This document shows, one piece after another, positions 1 to 11,795 of a stretch of DNA of 64,000 bases. The stretch spans positions 62,001 to 126,000 of the forward strand of contig JASANH010000863.1 of the NCBI GenBank assembly GCA_030248295.1. Reading direction: 5' to 3'. Both the position numbers and the translations under genes were made by a program. The notes beneath the pieces are model-generated. The model made no database searches, had not been told where the DNA came from, and saw nothing but the letters and a program-made list of their open reading frames with translations. The DNA is from Mesodorylaimus sp. YZB2_4 (taxonomy: Eukaryota; Nematoda; Enoplea; Dorylaimida; Dorylaimidae). The first letter of the stretch is position 1. Every line of letters begins with the position of its first letter.

Positions 1-799
1 CCTGCAAAATGCGAAATGCATTCAGATGAAACATGAAATCGCGGCTGATCCTAACGCAGTTTTGAGAACATGGAAGTGAAATGTGCAATTTGAGCAGAAA
101 AAAGACCTGAAACTGGCACTAATCATCAAACACTAACTAATGCAAGGAGTTCATTTTAGATATGAAGCAAGATCTACAAATTTCTTTTTACCTAATTCTG
201 ACGTCCAAAGTAAACCATTCAGAATGTTGCTGCGCCGAATAAAGCCAAGCTGCAATTTCCTAAAAAAGATGAGATAAATTGTAAAACATTTGGTTTTACA
301 CTGTCTTATGCAACAAGTACTGTGAGACATGGTCAGAAGACTAAAATGACAGTATGAATCAAATGAGTCGGATGGTTTGTTATTCGTAATATATATAGAA
401 TGTCCAAATTTAAAATTCCATGCTTTTTTGTACGAAGAAACCTCGCAGTAGCGCAAAGCTTCAATCAGTTGGCGGCAACACTTTGTTTTCAAACCCGTTT
501 ACAAAATGCGCGAATTTCAAAACTGCAGATAGTGTAAAGTGGCGCTATCTTGTTAACACATGGCGGGAAATTTAAAATTCGCGCACTTTGCTTTGGTAAT
601 CACACAAAATCTATAACCCTTACCGACTACAACTTTTTTGATTTTTTTATCGCTACGCATGTGGAGTGTCAAAGCGCCAGAGTTCATAATATTTTCTTTC
701 ATCTTTTGCATTTTCTCACCCAATGCCCCCTCTTTCCTGTCCGCACAGCGCACAAATAAATGAAGTCATGTTTTTCACTGCTTTCATTGACTGCTACAC

Positions 800-1255
800 A
801 CGGTTTAGGAAATCCGTTCAAAAAAATTTGCGCCAAACACTTTACATTTTCTTCGACTTTAGACAAAGTGTATTGTGGCGGGAATGTTTGAATGAAAAAA
901 ACGCTTGGACGATGCTGTTGAAAATTTGATGCTACTTCGAGCTTTTTCCATGCGCGGAAGGCCAATAAAAATTAAAACGAAAATTATCACTCATGGACAC
1001 GTTGTCACATCTTCTTGATTACCATAGTAAAGTGGGCGAAATTTAGTTTGTAAATGAACGTAATCTCAAACACGCCTATCCCCATGTACGCAAATGCAAA
1101 TGTTCTTCCTTTAATACAATAAGCATAAGATAAAAATTTTAATCCATTCGCCGGAATCTGTGCAAAACACTTTACACATTCCTCGCCTTCACACAAAGTG
1201 TATTGCGATGGGTATGCTTAAATGAAAAAAATCTTTGAGGACGCTGTGTGCGACA
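800..1255. repeat. Diverged direct repeat pair
   Basis: Segments at about 800-925 and 1135-1255 share the same order of short blocks: an AACACTTTACA block, then ACAAAGTGTATTG, then a run ending in AATGAAAAAAA, then a GGACGCTGT-like block. They look like two old copies of one repeat in the same orientation. Family unknown. Confidence 0.45.
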
Positions 1256-1633
1256 CTCCACATGCTTTCCACAGTTTTATTGACAATGCTGCCCCAAACA
1301 ATTTATTTCACTGTAAAATCTCAAATTAAAAAGGCGCGAAAATTTTCCAATCTGTACCCCACCTCATCCACCCCATCGGTACCTTTCTCATACATTACAT
1401 AGTTGAGTGTAGATATTGTGCTGGTATGAAACATTTCTAACATGCCAAGCCCCAAAATTTGAAATTCGCGCTTTTCGAAAATGTAAACGCGACATCACTT
1501 TCCCGCTCAGTTTTGCTACAGTGCTCCCGTTTAAATGCAAAGTCTGGAATTCGCCCCCCCCCCAGCTGGAGTACCAACACAGGAACTACACTCAAGCATG
1601 CACTGTATGAGAAAAGTACTGATGGCTAAATTA

Positions 1634-1645
1634 GGGGGGGGGGGG
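1634..1645. repeat. Poly-G tract (12 nt)
   Basis: Uninterrupted G run; one of at least seven C/G homopolymers of 12 nt or more in the window. A C run of 10 lies 70 bases upstream at 1554-1563. Confidence 0.9.
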
Positions 1646-3996
1646 ATGATTTTGAAAATTTTCGCGCCATTCTTAAATTTTTAGTTTTTACAGTAAATAA
1701 GCACTGTATAGGGTCGCATGTGACGGGCCAAGTATTCGATAGAAATATGCTTTCTTCCGTTGTAGCAAAACATTGGCAATCTGTGCTTGCTAGCGATAAC
1801 TCACGTTTTCTCTGAATCCATAATCTTAGGGGCGGTATAAAACACGCAGAAAGGACATCTTTTTTGTTAGTCGACCAAGCCCACACGTGTCCTTTTTTGA
1901 ATTCAGATATGACCTGTACACTTTTCGTCAAGTTAGGCGCCACATGCGAGCATTTCCCTCACGCCATCTATTCTTGGCAGTGCTGGCCTGAACTGAGAGC
2001 GACCTAGCAATAGTGCAATGAACCGCCCACACGAACACCCCGTTTCCAAGCCATAAATCTGATAGCAGCTTAGCAACTTATGCACCGTGAGCTACCAAAT
2101 ACGCTCCAGTGCATAAAAGGGCCTGGAATCAAACCGTAGTCAATCCATTACCATTAAAGGCGCTTATGTGAGAGAGTAGATCGAGTTACCACAAAGCTTT
2201 TTTCCCTGGCCTTACTTAAGTTTTTCATGGCAAATACTTTCAAAGCGTGCCTTTTTCTGTCAAGTTGGCATTTTAGTCTAAATTCAATAATAACTTTTTC
2301 GCTATCTCTCAATTCAGCTTTACTCCGTTCAGCTTGAGCTGGGATTTGGACGACATCAGCTCGCCAGTCACTCACAATCAGCAATTTTCAATTCCATTGT
2401 ATCAGGCTCGAGTAACAAACGCTTATTTCATTTTCCTAATGACTACGCCTAAGACCAGCCTGAGATGAACTGGACGAGCCTTGCCCAGTCCCCGACCAAT
2501 ATCCGGTAGCAGGTGGCCGAGACGACGAATGAATTTATTCAATACACGAGACAAGGCGTGACAAGTTTTTGAAAAGGTCAAAGAAAGGATAAGAAAAAGT
2601 TACGCGTTCAAGTCACGCAAAAACGCATATTTTTTGCCGACAAAAAACATGTTCTTGAATGAAAAAAATCTCGTTCTCATTTCATGCGAAAAAACCTATC
2701 GACATCCAAGGCATTTGGTTGGAAATAATTACCAATGCAATGTCCCCTTTTCTATTGGTGCAATGTCCCCTTTTCTATTGGAACACTAATTCCTTTTTTA
2801 TTGGTTTCCATTTGCTGAAGGCCCAAAGAAAACCTCTTTTTCTTAGAATCAAGTGAGAAAAGGTTGTAAGAAAACAGGCTTTACGCCTTATATGGATAAA
2901 ATGGTAGTAAGCAGAAGAAATTCCCCAACCACTACACCTCCTTCCTTTCTACACGGGATAGGTTATCTGTTTCGCACAGCCAGAAGAGAATTCGAGGAGT
3001 CATTTAGGCGCCAAACTAACCGGCTTTCTTTTTACTTGCAAGCGCCAAAGCAAAAGAAAGATGGCCAGCGAGCATTCGCTATTTTCGATTTTTTTTTCCC
3101 TTCCACCCTACAGCTTTGGTTCTAGGACTAGTTGGCCAGGGTCCCCGAGAGATTGCTAGTTGATTGACGAGCATCGCTTTTTTCCCTACTTCCTAGAGCA
3201 TTTTTTTTCTCGATTAATAAATGAGAAAGAAGTTGGCTGGAAACTACTTTATAGAAGAATATTTGAACATACGACCTTGCAATACGATTTCCTCCACAAA
3301 TATCCAAAAGCATCTTATTGTTTCTCCTTTTTACTGGACAAACATCATTCTTAGTCTTCATAAACAATCAAATTTTTCGTTTCTTCGCTACCACCATTTT
3401 AGCAAGGAAGCTCTAAGAAGACCCCTCGCCGACTTTTTCAAACTTCCTATTCGACATGTTAGACTCGAACGCAAATAGAATTCGGGTGTAATGTTTCTCC
3501 TCCTTAGTCGATAGCAGTCAGGGTGAACGTGGTTCAGGTCGACTTCGCCACACTCACACAGCGTAGCGTAACAAATTCGTTGGCTCGATCTAGTCGAAGC
3601 GTACACAAACCAAAAGACTAAGTACACAGGAAATGTCTTTCTGCTACGCTCGAATGACAAAGTCGAGTCGACGAGCTCACGTTCAAAGTAGAAGGAATTT
3701 CATCTATTTACTACTTTATGAATAAGCTTGCTAGAATATTTCAGATTTTGATCATTTTGTGACTTGTAAGTTTAGAAATAATTATAGACAAAAACAGGTG
3801 CCTATAGTATGTGCCCTAAGTCCCAATGCAGCTCCAACTGCGTTCGGCTTATCGTTAGTGCAGCGCTTGAGTCAAGCCAGCGTCTGTTTACAAGCCGCAA
3901 TAAATACAAAAGTGGGTAAGGAGGAAGTGAAATATATTTATGAATTTTCTGTGTCTCCAAACCCTGGTGACCTGTCAATCGTCTCCTGCCCCTTAC

Positions 3997-4350
3997 CTCA
4001 TTCGTATTCCATCTATACAATGCAGCTGGCAATCTTTCCATACGAGGCAATTTTGATAAAACATCTTTCTCTTGTGGTGTATTAGTGGTGGCCGAGGGGG
4101 AAGGTGGATGTGGTGATTGTTGCTGACCTTTACGTAAAATGGCCGAGGTCGACATTTTCGACGTTCTCGTCGCAGTCGGCGACGTCGCGGTAAAAACTTT
4201 GCCGTTGCCACTCGCCACCGCGCTTGAACCATCAAATGGACCATTGCCTGAACCATTCTCCATGCTGGTCGAATGGCGCGCGCTTTGATGAACGAGCGCG
4301 ACCAGACCAACTGAGTGATTGGAATCGACTTTATTAACTTTTGTGCTCAT
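3997..4350 (-). CDS. CAMTA transcription factor, first coding exon (partial gene)
   Basis: Calmodulin-binding transcription activators are nuclear DNA-binding proteins with a CG-1 domain, an IPT/TIG domain, ankyrin repeats and IQ motifs. Only the start is here. The ATG at 4350 opens 118 codons. A Ser/Thr/Gly/Asn-rich leader is followed at residues ~99-118 by LSKLPRMERLPAALYRWNTN, closely matching the conserved opening of the animal CG-1 domain (KLP.hERLP..RWNTNEEIA). The frame then meets a consensus donor (GAG|GTAAGG, intron starting at 3996) in phase 0. The open frame running on to 3802 is intron read-through. An apparent upstream start at 4374 is a TTG codon, so I chose the first ATG. The next exons are not found to the left edge, implying a first intron of at least 4 kb. 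Identification rests on about 20 residues but the motif is distinctive. Confidence 0.75.
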
Positions 4351-4944
4351 AACAATTTCGATAAAATGGACCAAATATAATTTTTTTAACCGACGTCTGA
4401 CGAGAACAAATGTAAATCGTTTTTTTCAACATTAAAAGTAATCATACTTTGCTCATTTGTGGAAAATCTCTGGAAAAAAAAACATAATTCAGTTATAAAC
4501 CGTGTGATAAAAAAAGTTCAGGTAGAAATCGCGGTTACGTGCAAAAATATCGCATGTTTGGTATGAGCAGCTACGTTCAGGGAACTGAAATGGTCAGGAA
4601 TTTCGCAAAATTTAGAAAATCTGAAACGAATGACCTTTCTTTAAAGTAGTTGACTGTTCTAGAAAAACTTCCAATAACAGGGAGCCGGGTAGAAGCTGTT
4701 CAGATTACTGGCGGGATAAAAAGGATAAGATCGTTAAATAACCTCGCCCACAAGGTTTCTTATGTGAACACCTGACATGTTCGCCTTGCGCTCGTTACTT
4801 CGTCATCTGAATCTCATATTCACCCCATTCACATTTTCCACGCCGTGCCTGCAACTGGTAATGAATAAGATCGTAAGAAAAATTTATGCTTCCTTGAACG
4901 TTTTCAAGGATGAACTTGACGATTAAAGGGTTGAGTCAAAAACA

Positions 4945-4960
4945 CCCCCCCCCCCCCCCC
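4945..4960. repeat. Poly-C tract (16 nt)
   Basis: Uninterrupted run of 16 C in otherwise AT-rich intergenic DNA. Confidence 0.9.
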
Positions 4961-7900
4961 GATACGCTTCCTTCTGGTTCCTCTCCTCTCCTTGGATCGA
5001 AGAAGAGACCATGTAACAAAAATGATATAAAAGCCTTGAATAATGTGGTGGCTTGATGGATAGGTGAATATGAAATAGCACGTTTACTTTTTCTACTCCT
5101 TAGAATTATGGGTCTGGTAGCGTGAGATAAATGAATAGGAAAATCAATTTTAAAGGTTTTATATATCGTACTATGATCGAAGAAGAGTCCAGTCGGAACA
5201 TTTGCGCCCACGAGTCGACGACCGAGCCATCTACATACAACCGTCATCACCACGCCTCAGTCTTTCAATACATTAAAGAATATGTGCACGGGCGGATGGG
5301 CGGACACCCGTGTTCTGGACATCCCTTTTCCCCTTCTTCCCCATCTCAACATTCAACGTTGTCACGTTTAGCCATGCATACACAACTCGCACTTTCGATC
5401 AGCTTAACGAGAGTACACGCAAATACACGGCAACGAGCTGATCAATGACCAGCCTAGCCAAGATATTGGTTGCCAAATCAACCATAAATTTTCTCAAAAA
5501 TCTATCAATCAATACTAAACGAGACCAATGAGAGCCCGACGCAAAAAGTGCTCGTCTTATTTGCCTTGACAAATAAGGTAATGAAGTAATATGGAAAGAG
5601 CAATGTCACGAAAAATAGATTAGTGTCAAAAACACAAGCTTCACTTCTCATTGGATGGAATAATCTCGTTAGCTGAGTGAATTGTTTTATGAATCAGGAG
5701 CAGAGCTAGATGGTAATTAGCAGCGACGCAAAAACAATTTTCTAGAACGAGTCAAACTTGCCAAGCTTTCCGAACAAGTAATCAGAAACAAAAAAGTTTG
5801 CGTTCAGCCAACACTACATAAGGTAGACAAAAACAGTTAGGTGCCATGTAAAAATTGTAGCCTTTGACACTAAGTTAATTAAAGACCAAAGACGACAATC
5901 TTTGTAGTTATAATGTCGTGGTATACAAAAAATTTTTAGCTAATTTAAGCAAGAATTCTGGAGAATTATTTTCATTTAATGCGCCTAACGAAAAATTGAA
6001 TTTTAGAAAAAAGTTTAAATTAAGTGATACACAATTTACAAGTGGTTCTCAAAAATAATCTAAACAAAATACTGATCGGGCCACAACGTCCAAAAGTCTG
6101 AACTCTACGAAGATAAGTGCCCTCTCGCCTCGCAAAAAAAAACCGTTGCCACGATAAAGTTGCGAACTTTATACGCAAGGATACAAGATAGGTAGAAAAA
6201 ATGCTACATTCCCACAAGTAAACGCATATTGGACCCCTTTCCGAACAAAAATTAACAAATATTTGAAAGAATTCTCTCTGAACGAGTTTTTTATCCAAAA
6301 ATCGAACAATACTTCAGTTTTGGTTTCATGCCAAACGGGGAGAATCGACGTAAACAAAAGCCTGCTACATGCGTCGAAAACGGAGACGTCGTCGTCGCCT
6401 CCCTCTGCCCTCCAAACGGGTTCATGGACATGCAGCAAATGCGCGACGTTTGTTCGCGCGCAACGCGCACATGGCGCACAGAACCAAGCAGAAGTGTAAA
6501 GTTGAGGTAAGGCTTTGAGTACTTCTGGTGCGCCGACACAGATAAAAAAAGCGGGAAAACAAATTCGTGCTTTAAACGACGTTAGCTGTATCAACGTTAC
6601 TTGCTCGGAACCTGGAAAATTTGTAACTAATGCAAAAACAAAAGGGAAAATTTTTTAAAAGGAAATTGGGTTTTAAATTTGCTTTTTGTCTTGGGCGCAC
6701 TTGGATTTTTAACTTTAGTCTGCAAACACATTGCATTTCCTGGCCTCTACTGTAGTTGTCACCAATTTGCAACAAAGACCACTCATAATAAAACACATTG
6801 ATTGGCACACTGCTGACAAAATACAGTATAGCAACAAGGTGAAAGTATTTCCAAAAGGTTCCAAAAGGCTCGAACGTTATCATCTGAACTGGATATGTTC
6901 AAGAAGTCTAGCAAGGTCAGCTTAGCTCACCTCTCGTCTTGCGCCACCACAGTCGTCACTCGCTGGATTTCTCTGTTATGTTGGTCTGATGTGAGAATAG
7001 TTTCCAGCTTCACCCCCTACTGGTTGCCACATTGCAGTGCCCATAGGGGCCAGCAGGCGTGGGCAACAAGACCCATATTCACTAGCAACTGGCTCACTGG
7101 CGATGGCAACCGACTGACATGCGTGCACAGCAGGATGCACATTCGTTAGCAGCAGATCATTAGATTCGTGACCGACCCGTCATTCAGAATGACTCACCTT
7201 ACTGCGTGGCTAGTGTAATGGGCAGTGCAAAGTGTCCAGGATGCCTGTAATCTCGACGACAAATCATCAATCTTCTCGATAATTCCTCCTATTTCACGAC
7301 AATGAGGCCACTTTACACTGTTGGCACACAACACGCAGCTACAGTATAGTGCAGAGCAACAGCAGCCGGGCATCATTCCGCACTGGTTGGTAGAAAACCC
7401 TAATGGCGATTAGCCACTTGTGGGTGAAGCCAATTAGAAAATGACACTGCCGCCTAGTCGGATAGTGCTTGTGCATCCTGACTGGAATGATTTGGCCGTG
7501 GTTATTTCTTACGAGAAGCATGCCCGTCCGGTGAAGGGACTCATCTGGACAAAGCAAGCTCTCTTTCCATGCTTCACTAATACAAGAAGAAATTGCGACC
7601 TCTATGAAAATTTTCAATGGGAGCGTCCAAATATGGAAACATATTCTATGCAAGGTCGTTAGCTGAAATATATCTTTTTCAGATAAGGGATTTCTCAGGT
7701 GCAGTTCGCGATTGAGTTTGTCTCGATTATTCAGCAATGGGAGTCAGCCAGCCAATGGCTATACTGTAACTGAAGGTAGCTGCTCATACGACCTGTCAGG
7801 GGAAGTATTTCAGGCAGAGACTTCAGCCTGAATGCAAAACAAACATTGGCTATGGGTGAAGGATGCTTCGAAATGTTTCTTCTCATAACATAACATACCG

Positions 7901-8369
7901 TATAGTCACTTTCACACAGCTTCCACAGGTCCAGTCAGGTACAGTATAACAAAAGCTCGACCCAAATACAGTATTTTGAAGTCAAGCCCCACCCGAACGA
8001 CCTGTGTTTTCATATTTAAGCCCAATCCACCCGCTAGTGATCCCGAGCACAGCCCAAAAACGGTCGAATTTTTCAGAAAACCCTTAAAAACCACTTTTTG
8101 GTGAGTGAAGTGTATCATTAAGGATGCAAACTTAAAAAACCTTATTGCAAAACATCGTATCACGTCATGATATCTCGTGGAGACAGAATGTCAAAGCTCC
8201 ATCATCACAATCGAGATTGGCTGGGGCAGACTGATAAGAAGGGGCACTGGTACATAGCTCAGGCGGAATTGGGCTGTGATCGCTTCCTTTTTAATATGTC
8301 CGTCCAGAGTTTCGGAATTTGATAGATGTGTGAGTTGATGTTTTTTGAGGGTTGGGCTCCGCACCAGTT

Positions 8370-8385
8370 CCCCCCCCCCCCCCCC
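8370..8385. repeat. Poly-C tract (16 nt)
   Basis: Uninterrupted run of 16 C about 85 bases outside the left end of the MULE element. Confidence 0.9.
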
Positions 8386-8467
8386 ATGCGACTCCCAAAC
8401 CGTTTTGCTTGTAGCTAGTCCTGATCTGATAAGCAAGGGCGTGATGTAACCAGCCTGAACGGCAGCG

Positions 8468-8590
8468 GGTGTCACGATAAAATATCCTGAACAAAATGTC
8501 CTAAGATAAAATGTCCTGGAAATAATATCCTCAACGAAATGTTCTGAACATTTTGTCATTGGCTCAAAATCCTGGACCTGGAATGTCCTA
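8468..8590 (+). repeat. MULE left end, subterminal repeats
   Basis: Several diverged copies of a ~12-nt unit (AACAAAATGTCC and variants) follow the terminal GGTGTCACG. They are the inverted counterpart of the right-end array and are probable transposase-binding sites. Confidence 0.7.
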
Positions 8591-8740
8591 CCAGCGTTGT
8601 TTTGCTGAGGGGTTGAACTGCTAAATTGTTTAAATTTCCTTTGTCGTGAGCAAAATACTGAGAACGGAATAACGTAGAATAAAGCACGTCATCAGATCAT
8701 ATCAGGGATCAGAAAGAAGAGCAAAAATTGAGCACTCAGA

Positions 8741-10354
8741 TCAGAAATCGAAGTTGTTAGCTAATCCTCTGAGATAATCGATAAGACCACCACTTTCACC
8801 CGCGTTCACCCATTCATGATTGTAACGGCCCACCATGTGAGAAATTCTTTCTGCGCAGTCACGATATCGCCTTCTGGAGGGAACAGGAGGCTGACCAGCG
8901 ATGTACTGCTCGATTTTGAGCTCGTTGACGCTTTGAACTTTCTTGAGCAAGTCGGTGAACTTCCAGAACGATGGATGTTCGGCGCCGGCAAGTTGAAGAA
9001 AGCCTCGATTGCATGCCCCGCACCAATCGTTGGTTTTCGCACAGCCTAAAGCTGGAAGTATAGTTCGATGCGACGCGTCAAATAAGCTTGCGATGCGACG
9101 TTTTAGGCACCTTTTTACATTGTCAGTTGACCCAAAAGTGTCGCATCGCAAGCTTATTTGACGCATCGCATCGAACTATACTTCCAGCTTAATATTCACC
9201 ATAAATCAGCTGGTGGAAATAATCCACCAGCTGATCCAATTCTCCTAGTAAGGACTCAGCCAAAATTTCGAAAGCTGGAATGACGTCCTGAGGTGGAACA
9301 AATGCCAGTGTCGACAGCATTTTCGCTTGCAACGCAAACGCTGGATCATTTTCTTAGCAACGGGCATGTCTGACAAGGGGTGAGTTCTTGCAATTTTCTC
9401 CAGACGCATTGGCTATGATGAAAGAAACACCCACGCTGCTGCGTTTGTGGGAGCTCGTCACGAAATGCATTGATTGCGGCTAATTCGAAATGGGTCATGA
9501 TCGAGGTAGGAGCTAGATATGGACGAAGTCTCTTCAATTCACGGAAAAGCCTTGAATATATTTCTCCTTGCTTATTTGGCAATAGCGCATAAACCGCTGG
9601 CATGACGCTTCCGTTGCTAATCAAAGGTAAAAAAGGAGTTTAGAAAAGCTGTGTCAAGCCATGTACCGTATACAGCTAGTAAAACAGTGGAGGCGCCGTT
9701 TTGAACGTGCCATCGCAAAACCAGTGTTGGCTGTGGGAGAGCGTCTCCAGATTATCGGCCGTTCCAAAGACGATAATTCGATCCTGAGCTGGTCCGCTGT
9801 CAAATAGCAAGAATGGTTCCCCTGCCAACGTTGTCGCATATTGCGCGAAAATCTCCAAATCAAGTAGCGATAGAGGTAACGGAGTTGGGGCATCTTCTCG
9901 CTGACGCACACGTTGTGCTGTTCTCTTCATGCTGCTCATTGACGGCATTTGAGCAGCAATGGCTTGACTTAGACCTAAGGAAATCGAGTTCACGTAGATA
10001 ACTCTTGTAACCCTGCAGTATATAATTCTGCATACCAGCTATGACAGCAGCGATATCTTGCGAAGGGCTTCTTGAGATTCTCGGGCACGTTCCACGTTCT
10101 CGAAGATCATTGACCACAAGTTTCGCTTGCAGCTTTGCCGCACTTGCCGTATGGTTGTGACCATTCTCCGAAACGCTGATAATATTTTCGTCGACTGGGG
10201 TTGTATGCACTCTTGGTAAGCATCCCGTTTTTGTGTAAAAAACGCATTTCCAGGAGTGGTTGCCGTTCGATAATCTCATATGGAGCCCAACTAAATGGCC
10301 TTTAACTTTGAGCTGGTTCTTCCCTTTGTTGCTTTTTAAAAATTCGAAAGGCAT
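8741..10354 (-). pseudogene. FLYWCH-MULE transposase pseudogene
   Basis: Read on the minus strand from an ATG at 10354. The N-terminal part (10354-~10080) is a FLYWCH-type zinc finger with a SWKCVFY motif, a second Cys, and a terminal GHNH. The MULE catalytic domain follows: QHWFCDGTFK carries the first acidic residue (about 9700-9730). The block at 9624-9346 (VYALLPNKQGE, then IMTHFELAAINAF and GCFFHHSQ) has His where the second catalytic Asp of the usual MTDFE motif belongs. The C-terminal half resumes in another frame near 9340 (LAFVPPQDVIPAFE), is broken by the MITE at 9050-9189, and ends at 8741. At least three frame changes, the insertion and the lost Asp make this a dead gene. Confidence 0.85.
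9050..9189. mobile_element. 140-bp palindromic MITE, Harbinger-like, nested in the MULE
   Basis: The two ends form near-perfect inverted repeats of about 50 bp beginning AGCTGGAAGTATAGTTCGAT. They are flanked by TAA at 9047-9049 and 9190-9192. A 3-bp TAA target duplication is typical of PIF/Harbinger elements. The insertion splits the transposase frame: conserved MULE residues lie on both sides (ELDQLVDYF upstream, NDWCGACNRGF downstream), so it came after the host element. Confidence 0.85.
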
Positions 10355-10509
10355 TTTTCGGGATGTAAGCTGATAAGTCGCTCGTTCCTGCACTACGCGC
10401 CAAGAAATTCGTTAAAAATCAAAGTCCTCCCGAGACTGCTATTGACCATTAAATGTGAAACCGACCTCGTTTATATGACGAGAACAATGCCCATTGTGCA
10501 CATTTCACG

Positions 10510-10583
10510 CCAGGTTGTTGAGGACATTTTGCGCAGGACATTTTGCCAAGGACATTTTGTTGAGGACGTTTTGTCGCAAACCC
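10510..10583 (-). repeat. MULE right end, subterminal repeats
   Basis: Four copies of AGGACATTTTG (one with G for A) spaced by 2-4 bases, ending in a terminal GGGTTTGCG read on the minus strand. This is the inverted partner of the left-end array. Confidence 0.75.
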
Positions 10584-10591
10584 CGGCAGCG

Positions 10592-10690
10592 TCCCTCTGC
10601 CTGTCTGCACTAGGAGCACCTCCACACCGACTTCCTCAGACGATGGCGAGTGGGCTGTGAACCCTGTCGGTGTTGGACAGTTACGGGCGG
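10592..10690 (-). mobile_element. SINE family B, 3' fragment
   Basis: On the minus strand this matches the downstream part of the SINE at 34590-34845: the order TTCACAGCCCAC, CGCCAT, then GGAGGTGCTCCTAGT is shared. The MULE target site lies at its edge. Confidence 0.55.
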
Positions 10691-10959
10691 ATCGTTTTGG
10701 TTCAATCGGCTCGGCTCTCATCGTCAGTTCGGTTGAACCGAAAGAAGTGGAGCCAAAATTTCGGTTGGTGCACCGAATCGAAATTGTTTCGGTTCCATGG
10801 CGCACCAAGCAGCTGGTGTCGTGCAACCCTGAAGCAATGGATACACGAGCCTTTCCCACGCGCTATCAGCACACAGGCAGCGGAACACTGGCTGCAGTGC
10901 TGCAAGGTGAAGGGCAATTGCCCTAAATCTGGGGCAATAGCAAGCTGTCAGGGCAGGTT

Positions 10960-11250
10960 TTAGGGCATGACACTTCTGGGGCAATCTGAGACTTTCAGGG
11001 CATCTTTATTATTTTGGCACTTTGTCTTCTTGTTAGCTCTCTCAACAATGCCGTTGCTCCAAAGGGTGTTTTCAATGATGGGAAGCTGGGTGGGTCTCTT
11101 CGAAGCATTGGAAGTTTGCGGCTTTTTAATACTGATATGGCACTCAAATACGCCATCATGGCTTGCGTAGAATATTGGTAGGTGCCTGGAAAGCAGGTTT
11201 TTCAAAGGTCCTTCTTTGCACTTTTCGGGAAGTTGAGTTTTAGGGCAATC
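10960..11250 (-). pseudogene. DDE integrase-like relic
   Basis: The minus strand encodes ENTLWSNGIVERANKKTK in an otherwise unremarkable frame. The sNGxVERaN core with its Glu is the hallmark of the third catalytic block of retroviral-type/transposon integrases. No second acidic block or reverse transcriptase is recognisable nearby. The surrounding DNA contains repeated GGGGCAATCTGA-like words. Probably a fragment of an old integrase-bearing element; the assignment rests on one short motif. Confidence 0.4.
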
Positions 11251-11429
11251 TGAACCTGCATCTGGGGCATTATTGCGTTGCAGACTAGGTAACACTTGGC
11301 TCGCTCGATTCAAACCCCAGCCTAGTGGCAATGAAGGTGTGCTTGCGCGCGAACGTACTGATTGATCAGAATTAATATAATTATTCAGCATAAAATGTGC
11401 CTTCTTTTCATTTTCTATGATGGTGATTA

Positions 11430-11575
11430 GCTATGCAGCATGCTTTGCGGAGGTAAAATATCGCAGATAATGGTCTAAGTTGAGGCTAAATTGCACAGGA
11501 AAAACCAGTGCTCTCGAACCGAACCGAAAGGTTTAGAGCCGAAACTTAAACCGAACCGAAACGTGTAGAGCCCAT
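11430..11575 (+). repeat. CGGTTCGGTT-type repeat, copy 1
   Basis: This stretch recurs inverted at 51670-51812. Shared blocks include GCAGCATG, GGAGGTAAAATATCGCAGAT, AATGGTCTAAG and a final CTCTCGAACCGAA. Similar CGGTT/CCGAA words also occur at about 10690-10800, so the 10.7-11.6 kb interval may be one element with both ends rich in them. Confidence 0.65.
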
Positions 11576-11582
11576 CTGGCCG

Positions 11583-11795
11583 CGATTGGACAGCCGGAAC
11601 TGTCTTCTCGTTTGCCTTCCGTCTCTCCCCTCGGAGCACTCTAGGGTACCGGGTGAGTCACCCACGACCTGGTATGCAAGGTCAGCGAGGGTTTATGGTT
11701 AGCAAACCGACCTCCATCACCGGGGATCGAACCCGGGACGAGTCCAGCCATTCGCTCCCAAGCTGAACGCTGAACCAGCCGCTGTGTTAGTTGAT
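11583..11795 (-). mobile_element. tRNA-derived SINE, family B
   Basis: Read on the minus strand it has an A-box-like TGGTTCAGCG and a perfect B box GGTTCGATCCC about 45 nt apart. A shared body follows: GATGGAGG, GTGACTCACCCGGTACC, GAGAGACGG, AAACGAG. The same body is found at 34590-34845 and 60355-60535. Not a functional tRNA because the arms do not pair. Confidence 0.75.

Larger units (their letters stand above)
1..3996. other. Non-coding stretch, probably CAMTA intron 1
   Basis: No open frame here resembles a known protein. In particular I find no continuation of the CAMTA CG-1 domain on the minus strand, so if the exon at 3997-4350 is read correctly this stretch is its first intron and the rest of the gene lies beyond position 1. 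Visible structure: a diverged pair of related segments at about 800-925 and 1135-1255 and short homopolymer tracts near 1554-1563 and 1634-1645. Confidence 0.5.
4351..8459. other. Intergenic, no gene recognised
   Basis: About 4.1 kb upstream of the CAMTA start. It holds a 16-nt poly-C tract at 4945-4960, another at 8370-8385, and scattered short open frames with no family resemblance. On the minus strand, open frames of 60 and 132 codons (7194-7376, 7339-7737) end near donor-like GTGAG sites, but without a recognisable product I do not call an exon. Confidence 0.5.
8468..10583 (-). mobile_element. MULE (Mutator-like) transposon with FLYWCH transposase
   Basis: A 2,116-bp element flanked by a perfect 8-bp direct repeat, CGGCAGCG, at 8460-8467 and 10584-10591. 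This fits the 8-10 bp target duplications of Mutator-like elements. Its ends are inverted relative to each other: the left begins GGTGTCACGATAAAAT and the right, read inward on the minus strand, begins GGGTTTGCGACAAAAC. Both ends then run into clustered short repeats of the type AACAAAATGTCCT (left, 8468-8590) and AGGACATTTTGT (right, 10510-10583). The interior encodes a broken FLYWCH/MULE transposase on the minus strand. The target lies in or beside a SINE-like relic. The copy cannot move itself but its ends look recognisable. Confidence 0.85.

Noticed and set aside
3802..4374. 190-codon frame as a whole protein
   Set aside because: It starts on TTG and runs past a consensus donor; only 3997-4350 is supported as CAMTA coding sequence.
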